A stretch of DNA of 64,000 nt from assembly GCA_039519185.1 (NCBI GenBank), contig CM076848.1, positions 127,666,371 through 127,730,370 of the forward strand, in the 5' to 3' direction. The stretch comes from Astragalus membranaceus. Its lineage: Eukaryota > Streptophyta > Magnoliopsida > Fabales > Fabaceae. Below, piece after piece: positions 45,341-52,983 of this stretch (its first letter is position 1; the number at the start of each line of letters is the position of its first letter). The position numbers and the translations under genes were made by a program. The notes under the pieces were generated by a model. The model ran no database searches. It had not been told where the DNA came from and saw nothing but the letters and a program-made list of their open reading frames with translations.

Positions 45341-47988
45341 CTCAATCAGCTTATGCTGTGACATTTCACTATTCCTCTTCTCTAATAAGAAATGTATACT
45401 GCAATAGTAAACCGAAGCCATGTTCCTCTAGTTCAAATTTTGGATAACTCTTATTCATAATATTTTGAAGAGGAATAAAAGTTTTAACGCAAAAAAAATT
45501 CATGGAAACAGTAAATAATAATAAAAGAAAAGTATTTATATATATTTATTTAATAGTGCATGATATTTCAATCTTTCCCGTTTCGGCTGCTGGATGTTAA
45601 AACTACACAATATCCGTGTTTTGGTTCTCTCGGCAACACTAAACTCTTCATCCTTCCTCAGTTTTTACTTCTTAGCAATTACTCATTCAGTGACTCCAAC
45701 AACACACCGCCATTCACTCGCAGAACCTATACTATTAGTATTAATGCTTTCTATTCTCCTCATTTGAATTGGAAGATTTCATTTTCTTTCAAAGGCGCCA
45801 CCAGAAGTTTCAACAACTTCTCCCATCACATTTGCTCAACACGACACTATTGGAATCACCATCTTTATGATGTTAAAAGCCCTGATATTCTTTTTATTCT
45901 TATCTCTCTCAACCATGTTTACTCCCTTCCATTTCTAATTTCTATTCCCTTTTTCTTTTCTTTTTTTCCCCTGCAACTCCGCCTTTTCATGTCTTTTTAT
46001 GGAGAAATCTTCCAAAAAGACGTGTTGCCTTCGAAACTTCTAGTGGTGCCTTTGAAAGGGAAGGAAATATGTCAATTCACAGTGAGGAGAATCGAAAACA
46101 TTAATAGTACAGATTCTACCGGGATGAAGGGTAAGGTTGGCAATTCCAATAGTGTTGTGGTGAGAAAATTCGATGAGAGGAGGAGACTTTCGTTGAAACT
46201 TCTAGTGGCGCCTTTGAAAGGGAAAGAAATATGTCAATTCACAGTGACGAGAATAGAAAACATTAATATTACAAATTCTATGGGATGAAGGGTAATGTGT
46301 GTTGTTGGGGTCATTGAATGGTAATAGCTAAGAACTGAGGAAGGAACGAGATTTCAGTGTTGTTGAGAGGACGAAAACACTGATATCCCATTTTTATGAC
46401 ATCCGACAGCCAAAACTGGAAAGATTGCAATACAAAACGGTATTATATAAATATATATATATATATGCTTTTGGTTTATTATTTTTTGCCGTTTTTATGA
46501 AATTTATTTGCATTAAAACTTGTATTCCTTTTTTATTTTGTTTCTATTAATATAATAATGCTTTTATCTAAAGGTAAATAAACTCCACTCTTCCTCTTTT
46601 CTAGATTAGAAATTTTTACTGCAATAAAATATGCACTAGTAAATCCAAGCCATGTTCCTCCTGTTCAAATTTTGGATAAGACTATCATGAATAGTTCAGA
46701 CACTAGAAATTCTAGCATTGTTTGTCTTATCATATATTTTGTTCATACATGCATTAGAAAATCATTTGTTGGGTAAGTAATCAACTTTAAGATTGTTGGG
46801 AAAGTAATCAACTTTAAGAAAGAAATTACCAACCAAGTTCATAATAGAAGTCCCCAATTCCCAACAGCTCTGCCCAGAAACCTTTATTTGAGGCCAAGGG
46901 ATCTACTCCAACTTTAGCACACATCTCATGAAACTGTGATCTGAATGCAGGGTTCTTGCGGATGTCATTCTGAACCAGTGGTATTAACCATTAGTGTGAT
47001 TTAATCTAATCATTAGTTGCATAAGAATATAAAAAAAGGCCAAAAAAAAGAAATTCACAAGGCATAAACAAAGTTGTTAATCAAGCATGCCACAGAAGTT
47101 TCAAGGCCTTCAAATTATTCAAGTACGCCCCTGAACAGAACTATCTGACATGCAAAAGCTGATAATAACAGATTCAGATAGTAGCATCCTAAACATTACA
47201 GCCAGTCCACAAATCAGCAACCAGAATCATTCATTGCAAAAAAGAAAACATCAAACTCATCTCCTTCTCATACAATGATTACAATTCCAGTGTTAACTAT
47301 CAGAAACAGCAATAGTCACAGCCATAGCTTCTGCAACTAACCTCAAAATCGATGACTCGCCAAGAAGTTTGTAAGGACCACAGAACCAAACTCATTTCGG
47401 AGCTACAAACTTTCATTAATTCTCACTAAAAAACAGGCGAACCCAAGTGCCAAAACTAATAAAAAAACTTACTTTGCAATCAAAACATCAACTTTTGACA
47501 ACCCAGATGATTTTTACAAACACCCCATAATTCAAAATGAACTCTCTCTTAGCACCATAGAGTTTGTAAGTATCACATAACCAAACTCATTTCAAAGCTA
47601 CAAACCTTCATTAATTTTCACTCAAAAAACAGGCAAACCCAACTGCCAAAACTAATATAAAAAGAACAGATTTGCATTCAAACCATCAACATTTGACAAC
47701 CCATATGAATTTTACCAACACCCCAAAATTAAAAATCAACTCTTTCTTAGCACCTCAAACTTGATTCCCACAACAAAGCTAAAATCAATCACAAAATTAA
47801 AGGGAGTGGTGAAGAAAAAGACCGACCTTGTGCTTACGAGCAAAATCTTCAAGCTGAGAGCGAAAGGTAGCAAGCTGCTCCTTCATCATATCAGTTCTGA
47901 TCTTTGCAACATTCTCACCCAGCAACCGATATTGATCCCTTGCAGCAGCAGCTGTCTGTAACCCTCCAATTCCAGGTCTCCTTCTCAT
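31688..47988 (-). CDS. VPS22: ESCRT-II subunit VPS22/SNF8, six exons
   Basis: Six exons on minus join in frame: 47988-47827, 46969-46834, 43857-43703, 40055-39948, 31978-31889 and 31792-31688, giving 251 codons plus TAA. All introns are GT-AG. The product matches plant VPS22 (SNF8/EAP30): N-terminus MRRRPGIGGLQTAAAARDQY, a helical segment to residue 54, then GVDPLASNKGFWAELLGIGD, SEDDCLRAISKLK, GSGFEVISVG and RRYWFPC, the two winged-helix domains of the family. VPS22 is a core of ESCRT-II, which acts on endosomes in sorting ubiquitinated membrane cargo into multivesicular bodies. The start ATG at 47988 fits the family N-terminus. No stop or frameshift was found. Intron sizes are 857, 2976, 3647, 7969 and 96 bp, with transposons in introns 2-4. 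Whether the 8-kb intron is still spliced efficiently is unknown. Confidence 0.95.
31889..31978 (-). CDS. VPS22: VPS22 exon 5
   Basis: 30 codons, AQGFVTVDEVERRLSW to DALDTLLD. Acceptor CATCAG, donor GTAAGAG. Confidence 0.93.
31979..33081 (-). other. VPS22 intron 4, native part
   Basis: About 1.1 kb of AT-rich intron before the nested insertion. No gene or clear repeat. With 39839-39947 it would make an intron of about 1.2 kb before transposition. Confidence 0.7.
33149..33309 (-). repeat. Copia 3' LTR
   Basis: 161 bp, TGTGAAATGAG to CTTAATCAACA on +, identical to 37997-38157. Confidence 0.95.
33317..37477 (-). CDS. Copia gag-pol polyprotein, intact
   Basis: 1386 codons from the ATG at 37477 (MTTPSDSSKLF). 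The frame is open further upstream, but that part has no family similarity. Order: gag with the TTEKLDGSNYDTW motif; CCHC knuckle CDHCHNLGHTIDRC; protease WALDTGASDYITG; GAG-pre-integrase (HAQLGHPG...CESCQLGKH); integrase with SDVWGP, FIDDFSRCTW, LRSDNAQEYLS and the last acidic residue in NGVAECKNRH; RT with LDIKNAFLHGDLEEEVYM and the YVDD site; RNase H with SDADWAGSPIDRRSTSGY, SSAEAEYRA and CDNQAALHIA. Copia integrases usually read GVAERKNRH; the Cys for Arg here is unusual. No stop or frameshift was found. Confidence 0.95.
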   Translation of the reverse strand: MTTPSDSSKLFTNFLTSPLTTEKLDGSNYDTWASDIQLWMMGQGYTEHLTKKAIEVTDTAERVKFEKVDAQLCSIIKSTISPLIKPIFRPHLTCESVWSQAKELYTNDIQRLYGVCHDLMTLIAPRSFEGPMSTYIGRVHAALHDFNELLPPAASGATEKKKELEQCSTFFMLLALYGLPQDYAATRDQILGSAAIPTMSTASSVLLRVLVKSTPEHSATSGPSDTAALASQHNHQGRSRGPPSKSKNRPKCDHCHNLGHTIDRCWKLHGRPPRTVNAAQTPPIETPEASTKAKSTSSDYEDFLQWFENHQNSGSTASSAQTGKSFTCASQSSSLGPWALDTGASDYITGNKALLSSLSTSGYLPTLTSASGTQTQAREIGTAQLLPSLSVDNVLCVPECPFNLISVKRLTESIDCAVTFTKKDVTLQDRITKQMIGAGCESNGLYYLSSTKACATTDSPLTVHAQLGHPGLQKLQKLVPSLTKLSSLDCESCQLGKHTRSHFPNRVNKRASSPFALVHSDVWGPSRTTNTFGSRYFVTFIDDFSRCTWLFLMKNRSELFSIFEQFYKEIKTQFGVSIQTLRSDNAQEYLSQQFQNFMASNGILHQTSCAYTPQQNGVAECKNRHLIETTRTLLLHGNLPTRFWGDAVLTTCYLINRMPSSVLDDQTPHSVLFPHTPLHSLQPRVFGSTCFVHNLSPGIDKLSARSLKCVFLGYHRSQKGYRCYSPTLQRYLISADVTFFESVPYFESSNSTQEPLSAALPLPPVSISLESVTTEVPPVDPPAAPPLQTYHRRQRPPVVHIPAPVSTSEAIPDSPPAPSPVPDPVLPPEPDLPIAIRKGIRSTRNPSPHYIALSYHRLSPLHYTCLASLSSVSIPKSVDEALSHPEWRQAMIDEMCALQSSGTWESVPLPSGKSLVGCRWLYTVKVGPDGKIDRFKARLVAKGYTQIFGLDYSGTFSPVAKMASVRLFLSIAAIRHWPLYQLDIKNAFLHGDLEEEVYMEQPPGFVAQGESSSMVCRLHRSLYGLKQSPRAWFGRFSTVVQQFGMTRSEADHSVFYRHSVQGCIYLIVYVDDIVITGSDQQGILQLKQHLSNQFQTKDLGRLRYFLGIEVAQSKDGLVISQRKYAMDILEETGLLNAKPVDTPMDPNVKLLPNQGEPLSDPGRYKRLVGKLNYLTVTRPDISFAVSVVSQFLNSPCQDHWDAVIRILKSVKSAPGKGLIYEDRGHTQIVGYSDADWAGSPIDRRSTSGYCVLVGGNLISWKSKKQNVVARSSAEAEYRAMTLVTQELIWLKQLLKELHFQGDKKMTLICDNQAALHIASNPVFHERTKHIEVDCHFVREKIESGDISTSFVKSNDQLADVFTKSLRGPRTNYICNKLSAYDLYAPA
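37997..38157 (-). repeat. Copia 5' LTR
   Basis: 161 bp, identical to 33149-33309; the PBS follows immediately on minus. Confidence 0.95.
39218..39448 (-). CDS. Gag-like N-terminal fragment of the nonautonomous element
   Basis: 76 codons starting METRVKRIEQRMDGMEAKI, a charged heptad-type segment like the coiled-coil start of many gypsy gags, then a basic tail. It lies just after the PBS, where gag belongs. The frame stops early, and the GC-rich rest of the interior (38753-39124) has an unrecognised acidic minus-strand reading. Expression and function are unknown. Confidence 0.5.
   Translation of the reverse strand: METRVKRIEQRMDGMEAKIEEIKRRIRTLDSEHGRRRTCRHHAPSRRSGNRIKSNTVNRNQKPFVKENRDETEEKV
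39948..40055 (-). CDS. VPS22: VPS22 exon 4
   Basis: 36 codons, VLGSGFEVISVG to EILELAQ. Acceptor TTTCAG, donor GTAAG. Confidence 0.93.
40056..40800 (-). other. VPS22 intron 3, native part
   Basis: AT-rich intron sequence between exon 4 and the inverted-repeat element. No gene seen. Confidence 0.6.
40801..43631. mobile_element. Element with long terminal inverted repeats in VPS22 intron 3
   Basis: The left end GAGTTAATAGTTAATTTCATCC and the inverted right end (43631 leftwards) GAGTTAATAGCTAATTTAGTCC start imperfect inverted repeats of about 150-200 bp rich in GACTAAA or TTTAGTCC. Flanks ATTTTATA (40793-40800) and ATTTTATT (43632-43639) match at 7 of 8 bases. The interior includes a copia deletion derivative (41147-42755) and a CG-containing segment near 40975-41140 and 42761-42790. 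No transposase was seen. An 8-bp duplication would suit hAT; the family is uncertain. Confidence 0.7.
41147..42755 (+). mobile_element. Internally deleted copia element
   Basis: 5' LTR 41147-41352 (206 bp) and 3' LTR 42574-42755 (182 bp, lacking 24 bp) start TGTTAAGATATG and end ATTTCAACA. A perfect duplication CGAAG flanks it (41142-41146 and 42756-42760). PBS-like TGGTATCTAGAGCC follows the 5' LTR and the PPT GAGGGGGAG precedes the 3' LTR. The gag start (MSMAAEKEKSGSS, TTEKLNGDNYLNW, from 41918) runs to about 42220 and then joins the RNase H end (SSAKAEYRAM, CDNQAALHIASNP). Protease, integrase and RT are gone. The RNase H part shifts frame near 42435. Confidence 0.93.
43703..43857 (-). CDS. 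VPS22: VPS22 exon 3
   Basis: 155 nt completing Gly, then VQIVDICLATRPLNGG to RAISKLK. Acceptor GACAG. The donor GTCTTG is weak but restores the family sequence KLKVLGSG with exon 4. Confidence 0.9.
43858..44724 (-). other. VPS22 intron 2, native part
   Basis: AT-rich intron. No gene seen. Confidence 0.5.
44725..44800. mobile_element. Partial Stowaway-like MITE
   Basis: The right end CTTATGAAAGAGACCAGAGTGGG followed by TA matches the inverted left end of the MITE at 27683. The other end is not recognisable. Confidence 0.5.
45286..45340. repeat. (AT)n(GT)n microsatellite
   Basis: About 13 AT repeats directly followed by about 14 GT repeats. Confidence 0.95.
45372..46690. repeat. Diverged direct repeats flanking the inverted-repeat element
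   Basis: A block with CCTCTTCTCTAATAAGAAAT..TACTGCAATA and CCAAGCCATGTTCCTC..GTTCAAATTTTGGATAA occurs at about 45374-45450 (with CGAAGCC) and at 46590-46682. The two copies bracket the element at 45565-46431, suggesting a larger duplicated or composite unit. Confidence 0.6.
45565..46431. mobile_element. Inverted-repeat element in VPS22 intron 2
   Basis: The left end ATTTCAATCTTTCC..GTTTCGGCTG is mirrored at the right (from 46431 leftwards ATTGCAATCTTTCC..GTTTTGGCTG). Inside, a 75-bp block containing AAACTTCTAGTGG(T/C)GCCTTTGAAAGG occurs at about 46035 and 46195, and an inverted version at about 45785. A 242-codon + frame (45560-46288) spans it but has no recognisable domain and low-complexity composition, so I do not call it a gene. 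No target-site duplication was found. Confidence 0.6.
46834..46969 (-). CDS. VPS22: VPS22 exon 2
   Basis: 136 nt, NDIRKNPAFRSQ to GDFYYEL plus the first base of a Gly codon. Acceptor TTCAG, donor GTTGGT. Confidence 0.93.
46970..47826 (-). other. VPS22 intron 1
   Basis: 857 bp. An approximately 180-bp block is duplicated: CAAACTCATTTC(G/A)..GCTACAAAC(T/C)TTCATTAATT(C/T)TCACT occurs near 47387 and 47581, with TTTTGACAACCC or ATTTGACAACCC after each. No gene. Confidence 0.7.
47827..47988 (-). CDS. VPS22: VPS22 exon 1
   Basis: 54 codons, MRRRPGIGG to FARKHK. Phase-0 donor GTCGGT. Confidence 0.92.
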
Positions 47989-48371
47989 TTTGCTTTTCAC
48001 CAAATCCTTTTATTCCAATTATTACAGCTTTTGCAAATTGGGTTTTCTGGGTAGTGTGCTTTTCTTGATAGAAAATTAAAGCAAAGCGGTGTAATTGTTG
48101 AGGAATGTTTAGGAATAAAAAAGTCTTTTTTATACAAAAACGAAAGGGTTTTGAAAAACAATAGTATTTTTTTTCTAATACAGAAACCGGGAATTGGATA
48201 ATCAACCTCGTGATAGGGTTCGTGTGTTTTAATTCAGATCAGTTCAAACACCACAGTTTCTTAGATCGAAGTCGTTTTTCGCCGATGATTTACAAATCAA
48301 ATAGAGAAGGGAAGAATGGTTCGCTAAGTGGATGAAAAAATGTAAATGGAAAAAAAATTTAATAAGGTTAT
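47989..48371 (-). promoter_or_regulatory. VPS22 5' region
   Basis: Directly upstream of the VPS22 start on minus and presumed to hold its leader and promoter. No convincing TATA box was identified at a useful distance. Confidence 0.4.
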
Positions 48372-48443
48372 CATCAGGGCCAGGTTTGGATGCTGGGACC
48401 TGTGGGTTATTGGCCCATCACGCGTCCGCTGCGCCACTCTGAC
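48372..48443 (-). pseudogene. Initiator tRNA-Met pseudogene
   Basis: Minus strand follows plant initiator tRNA-Met from its 5' end (GTCAGAGTGGCGCAGCGGA) to its 3' end (AACCTGGCCCTGAT). The anticodon loop reads CCAATAA instead of CCCATAA, so the anticodon is AAT, not CAT. The first anticodon-stem pair is A-C, the T stem has a G-to-C change, and the T loop reads ATCCAAA instead of ATCGAAA. No CCA is encoded, so it was not copied from a mature tRNA. It is almost certainly nonfunctional for initiation. Confidence 0.85.
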
Positions 48444-48725
48444 TGTTTATATATGTTATTCAACTATTTCTATATATTATAAACAAATATTGTTGAATAC
48501 CCCGATACAACAAACTTGCTTAAATTGATTTTTTTTTCCCATTATTTTTGTAAGTTTATAACTTCATAACACTACTCTAATAAAAAAATCAAGTTAAATA
48601 TTAAGGAAATTAGTGAGTCATGTTGATTTCTTTTCTTTTTACCTCTATAAAATACCAAACTATTGGTTTTAGTCCATCTGAAATTAGAGAGTTTTCTCTT
48701 TAGTCTAGCATTAATTTTTGGGTTG

Positions 48726-49206
48726 TGTTCAGAACGGAACTCAAGAGAGAGAAAGATACCTCACGGCGGTAGATCCAAGGTCAATCCCAGTATGTCCGAG
48801 TTGGTGAGGTCTCCTGTCCGAGCTAGGAGGTCTTTTGTCCGGGTCCAACCCCGGTGATATCCGAGGTGAGCAGGAGCTAGGATGAACTTTGAAGTTGTCC
48901 ACTCCGAGGTTGAGGTCGGGAGGTTGGTACCTGTAGACACTCTGATGCCAAAGTCAGCAAATGGAAGTCGAGAGGAAGTGCCAAGGAATGAGGCCTACCT
49001 GATTGCAGGGGGTAGTGCTCTATTTATAGATGCGGGAAGGGGTCACCCTTAGCCTAGGTTGAATCTAGGTCATGTGATTAGCAGAGGCTGTTCTCAACCG
49101 TTGAGCCCAACGCAGTAGAGGCTGACCCTGGCTGTTGCCTGGGCCAGGTCCAACGCTGGATTGGGTCAGCTTTTCAGCGGAGTGGGCTTTGGTCCAGACC
49201 GGAACA
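48726..49206 (-). mobile_element. 3' LTR of a degenerate LTR retrotransposon
   Basis: On minus it starts TGTTCCGGTCTGGACC right after a G-rich polypurine tract (CTTGGGGGGAAAC, 49207-49219) and ends TTCCGTTCTGAACA. CATCTATAAATAGAGC on minus near 49019-49034 is a good TATA box. It is the same family as 24468-24735. Confidence 0.75.
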
Positions 49207-50475
49207 GTTTCCCCCCAAGTCGAGGTCGGTCACGGTAGTGCGGCCTCGGCTTGAATTGTAGAAGTTAGTGTCTCCAAATCGGCGGGTCGGTCGAGTGCGT
49301 TATCGACCCCGGCTCAGATGTTGTCGGCAGAGTTGATGTGACTGTTCAATCCGGCGGCCTTGGACGAGCGAGGTCGGACTCGAGCCCGTTCATGATGATA
49401 CCTCATTCGGTCCAGCCTTCCAAGTGCTAGACTCGAGTCGAGCTCGGACCGAAGAGGTTGGACTCGAGCCCGTGAATGATATGATACCTCTTTTGGTCCA
49501 GCCTTCCAAGTGCTAGACTCGAGTCGAGCTCAGACTGAAGAGGTTGGACGAGCGCGGTCGGCTTCCTTTGTATGTCGTGTTGATTAAGTCGGTCTCGATC
49601 GTCCGACCTGGCGAGAGTAGCGTACGTAGTGCCCGTTTTAGGGGGCTTCGGAGGATCGCGTCGGAATCGAGGCGGAAATGATCTGCTACCTGCTTCGGTC
49701 CAGTTTACCAAGCTAGGCTTGAGGTGAAACTCGAAGCGAAGAGGTTGAGGGTGAGGTCGGACTCGAGGTCGGAAATGATCTGCTACTTGCTTCGGTCCAG
49801 TTTACCAGGCTAGGCATGAGGGGAAACTCGGAGCGAAGAGGATTGACAGGCAAGGTCGGTCTTGAGCCCGGAAATGATGCAAGGCTTCGTGCTGGATGTA
49901 GGATGTCGTGCCGAGGTCGGATTAGCAATTGATGTCGGTCAACATATTGTTTAACGCGTCACTTCTAAAATCAAGACCTCCAAGACATCGTTGGCGTGGT
50001 GACTTGAACCGAACCTCGACGTCGGTATCTTGGTTCGTAACTCGCCAAAAGAAAATCCAATTAGCAAATAAAGGCTGAGATCAGATTTGGTCTGCTTTGA
50101 TTATTTAATTAAGATAGGATTGAGATGAAGCCTTATGTTGGACCAAGTCATGTGGACTACCAGCCAAGTAAGCACACTTGAAAATTTCTGCCGAACTCAC
50201 AAGCGGGCCATTGTCCCCTATGTGTGGCCCAAGGAGAGTCAAATGAGAGTTCAGCCAGTACAAGAAGGAACATGCCTACATGAATCTGAGTGAGGTGTCG
50301 ACCTCGTCTCTACAATTTGCATAGCTGAACTCGCATCACAGCCTCTAGGCGCTGCATTTAGGCAAAACGATCTCGCCACAAATTGAGGCCGAGCCCGTAC
50401 ACTCCTTTCTTTGGAACTCGAACTCTCCATGTCGTCGTAGATGAATACGAGTATAGTTTGGAAGAGGAACCGAGG
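49207..50475 (-). mobile_element. Interior of the degenerate LTR element (left part)
   Basis: Sequence rich in GAGGTCGG and CTCGAGTC motifs, without a recognisable domain. It resumes after the 12-kb gypsy element at 62535 in the same style. It contains two tandem repeat pairs (49397-49870). Confidence 0.5.
49397..49870. repeat. Two pairs of tandem repeats of about 100-110 bp
   Basis: First pair: ATGATACCTC..GGTCCAGCCTTCCAAGTGCTAG at about 49396 and 49485. Second pair: GGAAATGATCTGCTAC(C/T)TGCTTCGGTCCAG at about 49674 and 49772. All four share GGTCCAG..(T/C)T.CCA and GAAGAGG..TTG, so they may be one older four-unit array. Confidence 0.75.
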
Positions 50476-51074
50476 CCATGTGTAACACCCCTTTTCTACC
50501 CGGTAATTATTTAATAAAATCAGAGTTACAAAAATTTATTTCATATTTCGAAAAGAGATGTCACACATTCATCATTAAATAAAACGTCTCATACGATATA
50601 AATAATTTTGTCAAAAATACATCACCACGCAGCGGATATAGAAATAAGATTCAAAACAATAAAATCATGACGTCCTGAATGGACTCCAAACAAATAAAAT
50701 GCAACAACCAAAGTTTAGCGTTTATCCCCCCTTGAGTGTTACATATCAAAGCAAGGACACCGACTCGGACTAGCGAAGGTACCTAGGCCTTCACTCGCAA
50801 TCACCTGCACGTTACCGCATAGGGGTAACATTCAAACAGAATGGGTGAGATATCTTCAATATAATAGCGTAAATGATAGGAAATATGCTAGAATATGACA
50901 CTATATCTACCACTCCACTACACACATCAAATTATAAACACACGTCCAGTTATAACATCACAATCAGTCACCAATGTCATGATAATGCATGAATGCAACC
51001 CACACCAACGGGCATATGCATGTGGTACCAAATCACCAAAATTTTGCCTGTAAATAGAGGCATCACCAAAATTG

Positions 51075-51421
51075 AGAGCTTTCACACCCGGCTCACCAAT
51101 TCACCAAAAATCGAGCTTTCACACCAGGCTCACCAGTTTTAGAAAATTTGAGCTTTCACACCTAGCTCCAAGACCAAAGGTCTTCACCAAAATAAATGCA
51201 CACGCTGTATGCGACACCATGAATGCACACAGACAATCATCCAAAATAGTCACAATGTGACACACCAAAATTAATCACCAATATCACCAAAGCTGAGCTT
51301 TCACACCTAGCCCAACGACACAAAAACACCAAGACTACCCGAAACAACGGAACACCAATATTTGGAGCCTTCACACCTAGCTCCTACAACACCAAGGGTT
51401 GAGCCTTCACACCTAGCTCAA
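51075..51421. repeat. Group-1 hairpin array of LTR B
   Basis: Six units contain TTTCACACC or CTTCACACC between GAGC and GCTC. Notable are GGAGC/GCTCC at 51364-51384 and TTGAGC/GCTCAA at 51399-51421, which keep pairing through a G-C to T-A swap. AAGACC-AAA-GGTCTT lies at 51170-51184. Confidence 0.75.
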
Positions 51422-51770
51422 ACAGCACCAAGACACCAAGACGAAAACAGTTTTTCCAAAACATTTGAGACGCGAGGATTTTTCCCAACACCGGAGGCAA
51501 GCGACAATTTTCCAAAACATTTGGGACCACGACAATTTTTCCAAAGTATTTGAGACATGACAACTTTCTTTTTAAAACATCACCATTTAACGACTACACC
51601 AACGGTTAACAATTTTTCCAGAAAAATGGACTACTTTGCCTCAAATTAGAATATTCAGCTAGGCCTCTAAATAAGCTTTCCAAAACATTTTGAAACGTCT
51701 AAATCGGACTCCCGAGTCAAAAGATATGACAAAAACAAAACCGGGGAAAATTGAGGAACATCCTGAAGAT

Positions 51771-52240
51771 GGCGCCCAGGCACTGGGCGCCTAGCAGGCA
51801 ACATGCTCGAAACTGGCCAGCAACAGAAACTGGCGCCCTTGGCGCCCAGGAAACACAAAAAAAAACGCAACATGGCAGGATATGGCGCCCTTGGCGCCCC
51901 TGCGCTAAGACACAGCGCGCAACACACCCAGACACAGGCGCCCATGGCGCCCCTGCGCCAAGACAGCGCGCAACACACCCAGACACAGGCGCCCATGGCG
52001 CCCCTGCGCCAAGACTCAGCAACACACACACACTGGCACACGCACACACCCACCAGACACGGCGCCCAGGCACTGGGCGCCCAAAACAGCAACACAGACA
52101 CCCAAACGCAACACGACTGGAACATAGCACACGGCACCCAGCAGCAGGGCGCCAGAAACAGAAACACACAGCGCCCAGCATGGCGCCCAGCGCCAGGGCC
52201 CCAAAATCAGCAACTAGGACAATGGCGCCCATGGCGCCCT
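51771..52240. repeat. GGCGCC hairpin array of LTR B, left copy
   Basis: GGCGCCCAG-GCA-CTGGGCGCC at 51771-51791 and again at about 52061-52081, plus about ten further GGCGCC pairs with loops such as CTT and CAT. Spacing is irregular, unlike LTR A. Confidence 0.85.
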
Positions 52241-52983
52241 AGGGTCTATATTTTCGTTATTTCACCAATTTACATCACCAATTCTTAATCACCAATACCA
52301 ATCACCATGAATTGTCAATCATCACACCAAACAACAATTTAATCGAACACCTAGCATGCAATTAGCTATAACAACAATGAATCACCAATTTCTAGAGTCA
52401 CAACAATCACCAACAATGTCAAATTTCAATTCAACCTAGATATAATACAACTAACACCAAATCAAACATCCATCAAAGGGTATTATAGGACCCATCCCCA
52501 CATAACCCCATCATGAAAGCCCGTTATAAGGAAGAACCCCACCCTTACCTTATAGTAGGAGAGCACCAATTCTCTTGATCGAGTCACCAACAGAACCTCA
52601 GCAACACAGCTCCTCTCTGCTCCCTTGAATTCACGAATTCCTCTTCTTCCTCTCCCTTGGATATGCGCGTCGTCCCTCTCCTCTCTTCCTCTCTCTATTT
52701 CGCAACTTTTCTTTCTTTCTTTCTCCAAGCAATTCGCAAATGAGCACCAAACCCTAGCCTAGGCGCTTCACCTATGCGCCTAGCTAGTGGGCTTGGATCA
52801 CGGGCTTTCCTCCAACTTAAGCCTGATCACTATCACCACCTCCTAATATTTAATTACACATCTCTTAATCAAACGCTACTATAATTACACCGACTAAAAT
52901 AAATAAATAAATAAATAATTGAATACCTAAATATTTAATTAAATAATTTAATTAAATATTTGGGCGTTACAACTCTCCCCCAC

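Larger units (their letters stand above)
50481..52971 (-). repeat. 3' LTR (LTR B) of the 12-kb gypsy element
   Basis: 2491 bp. The marker GGGTGAGATATC is near 50844. Group-1 hairpins (GAGC...GCTC with loop TTCACACC) are at 51075-51421 and the GGCGCC group at 51771-52240. TATAAGG on minus at 52548-52554 is a possible TATA box, which would put both hairpin groups inside the transcript. Confidence 0.93.

Noticed and set aside
48372..48443. Functional initiator tRNA-Met gene
   Set aside because: Anticodon AAT, a mismatch in the anticodon stem, and T-stem and T-loop changes argue against function.
51667..52288. Cys/Ala/Gly-rich reading frames in the LTR, repeated at 61205-61844
   Set aside because: Same cause: stop-free GGCGCC repeats in an LTR. 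The two LTR copies differ in length inside the array, which would alter the proteins.
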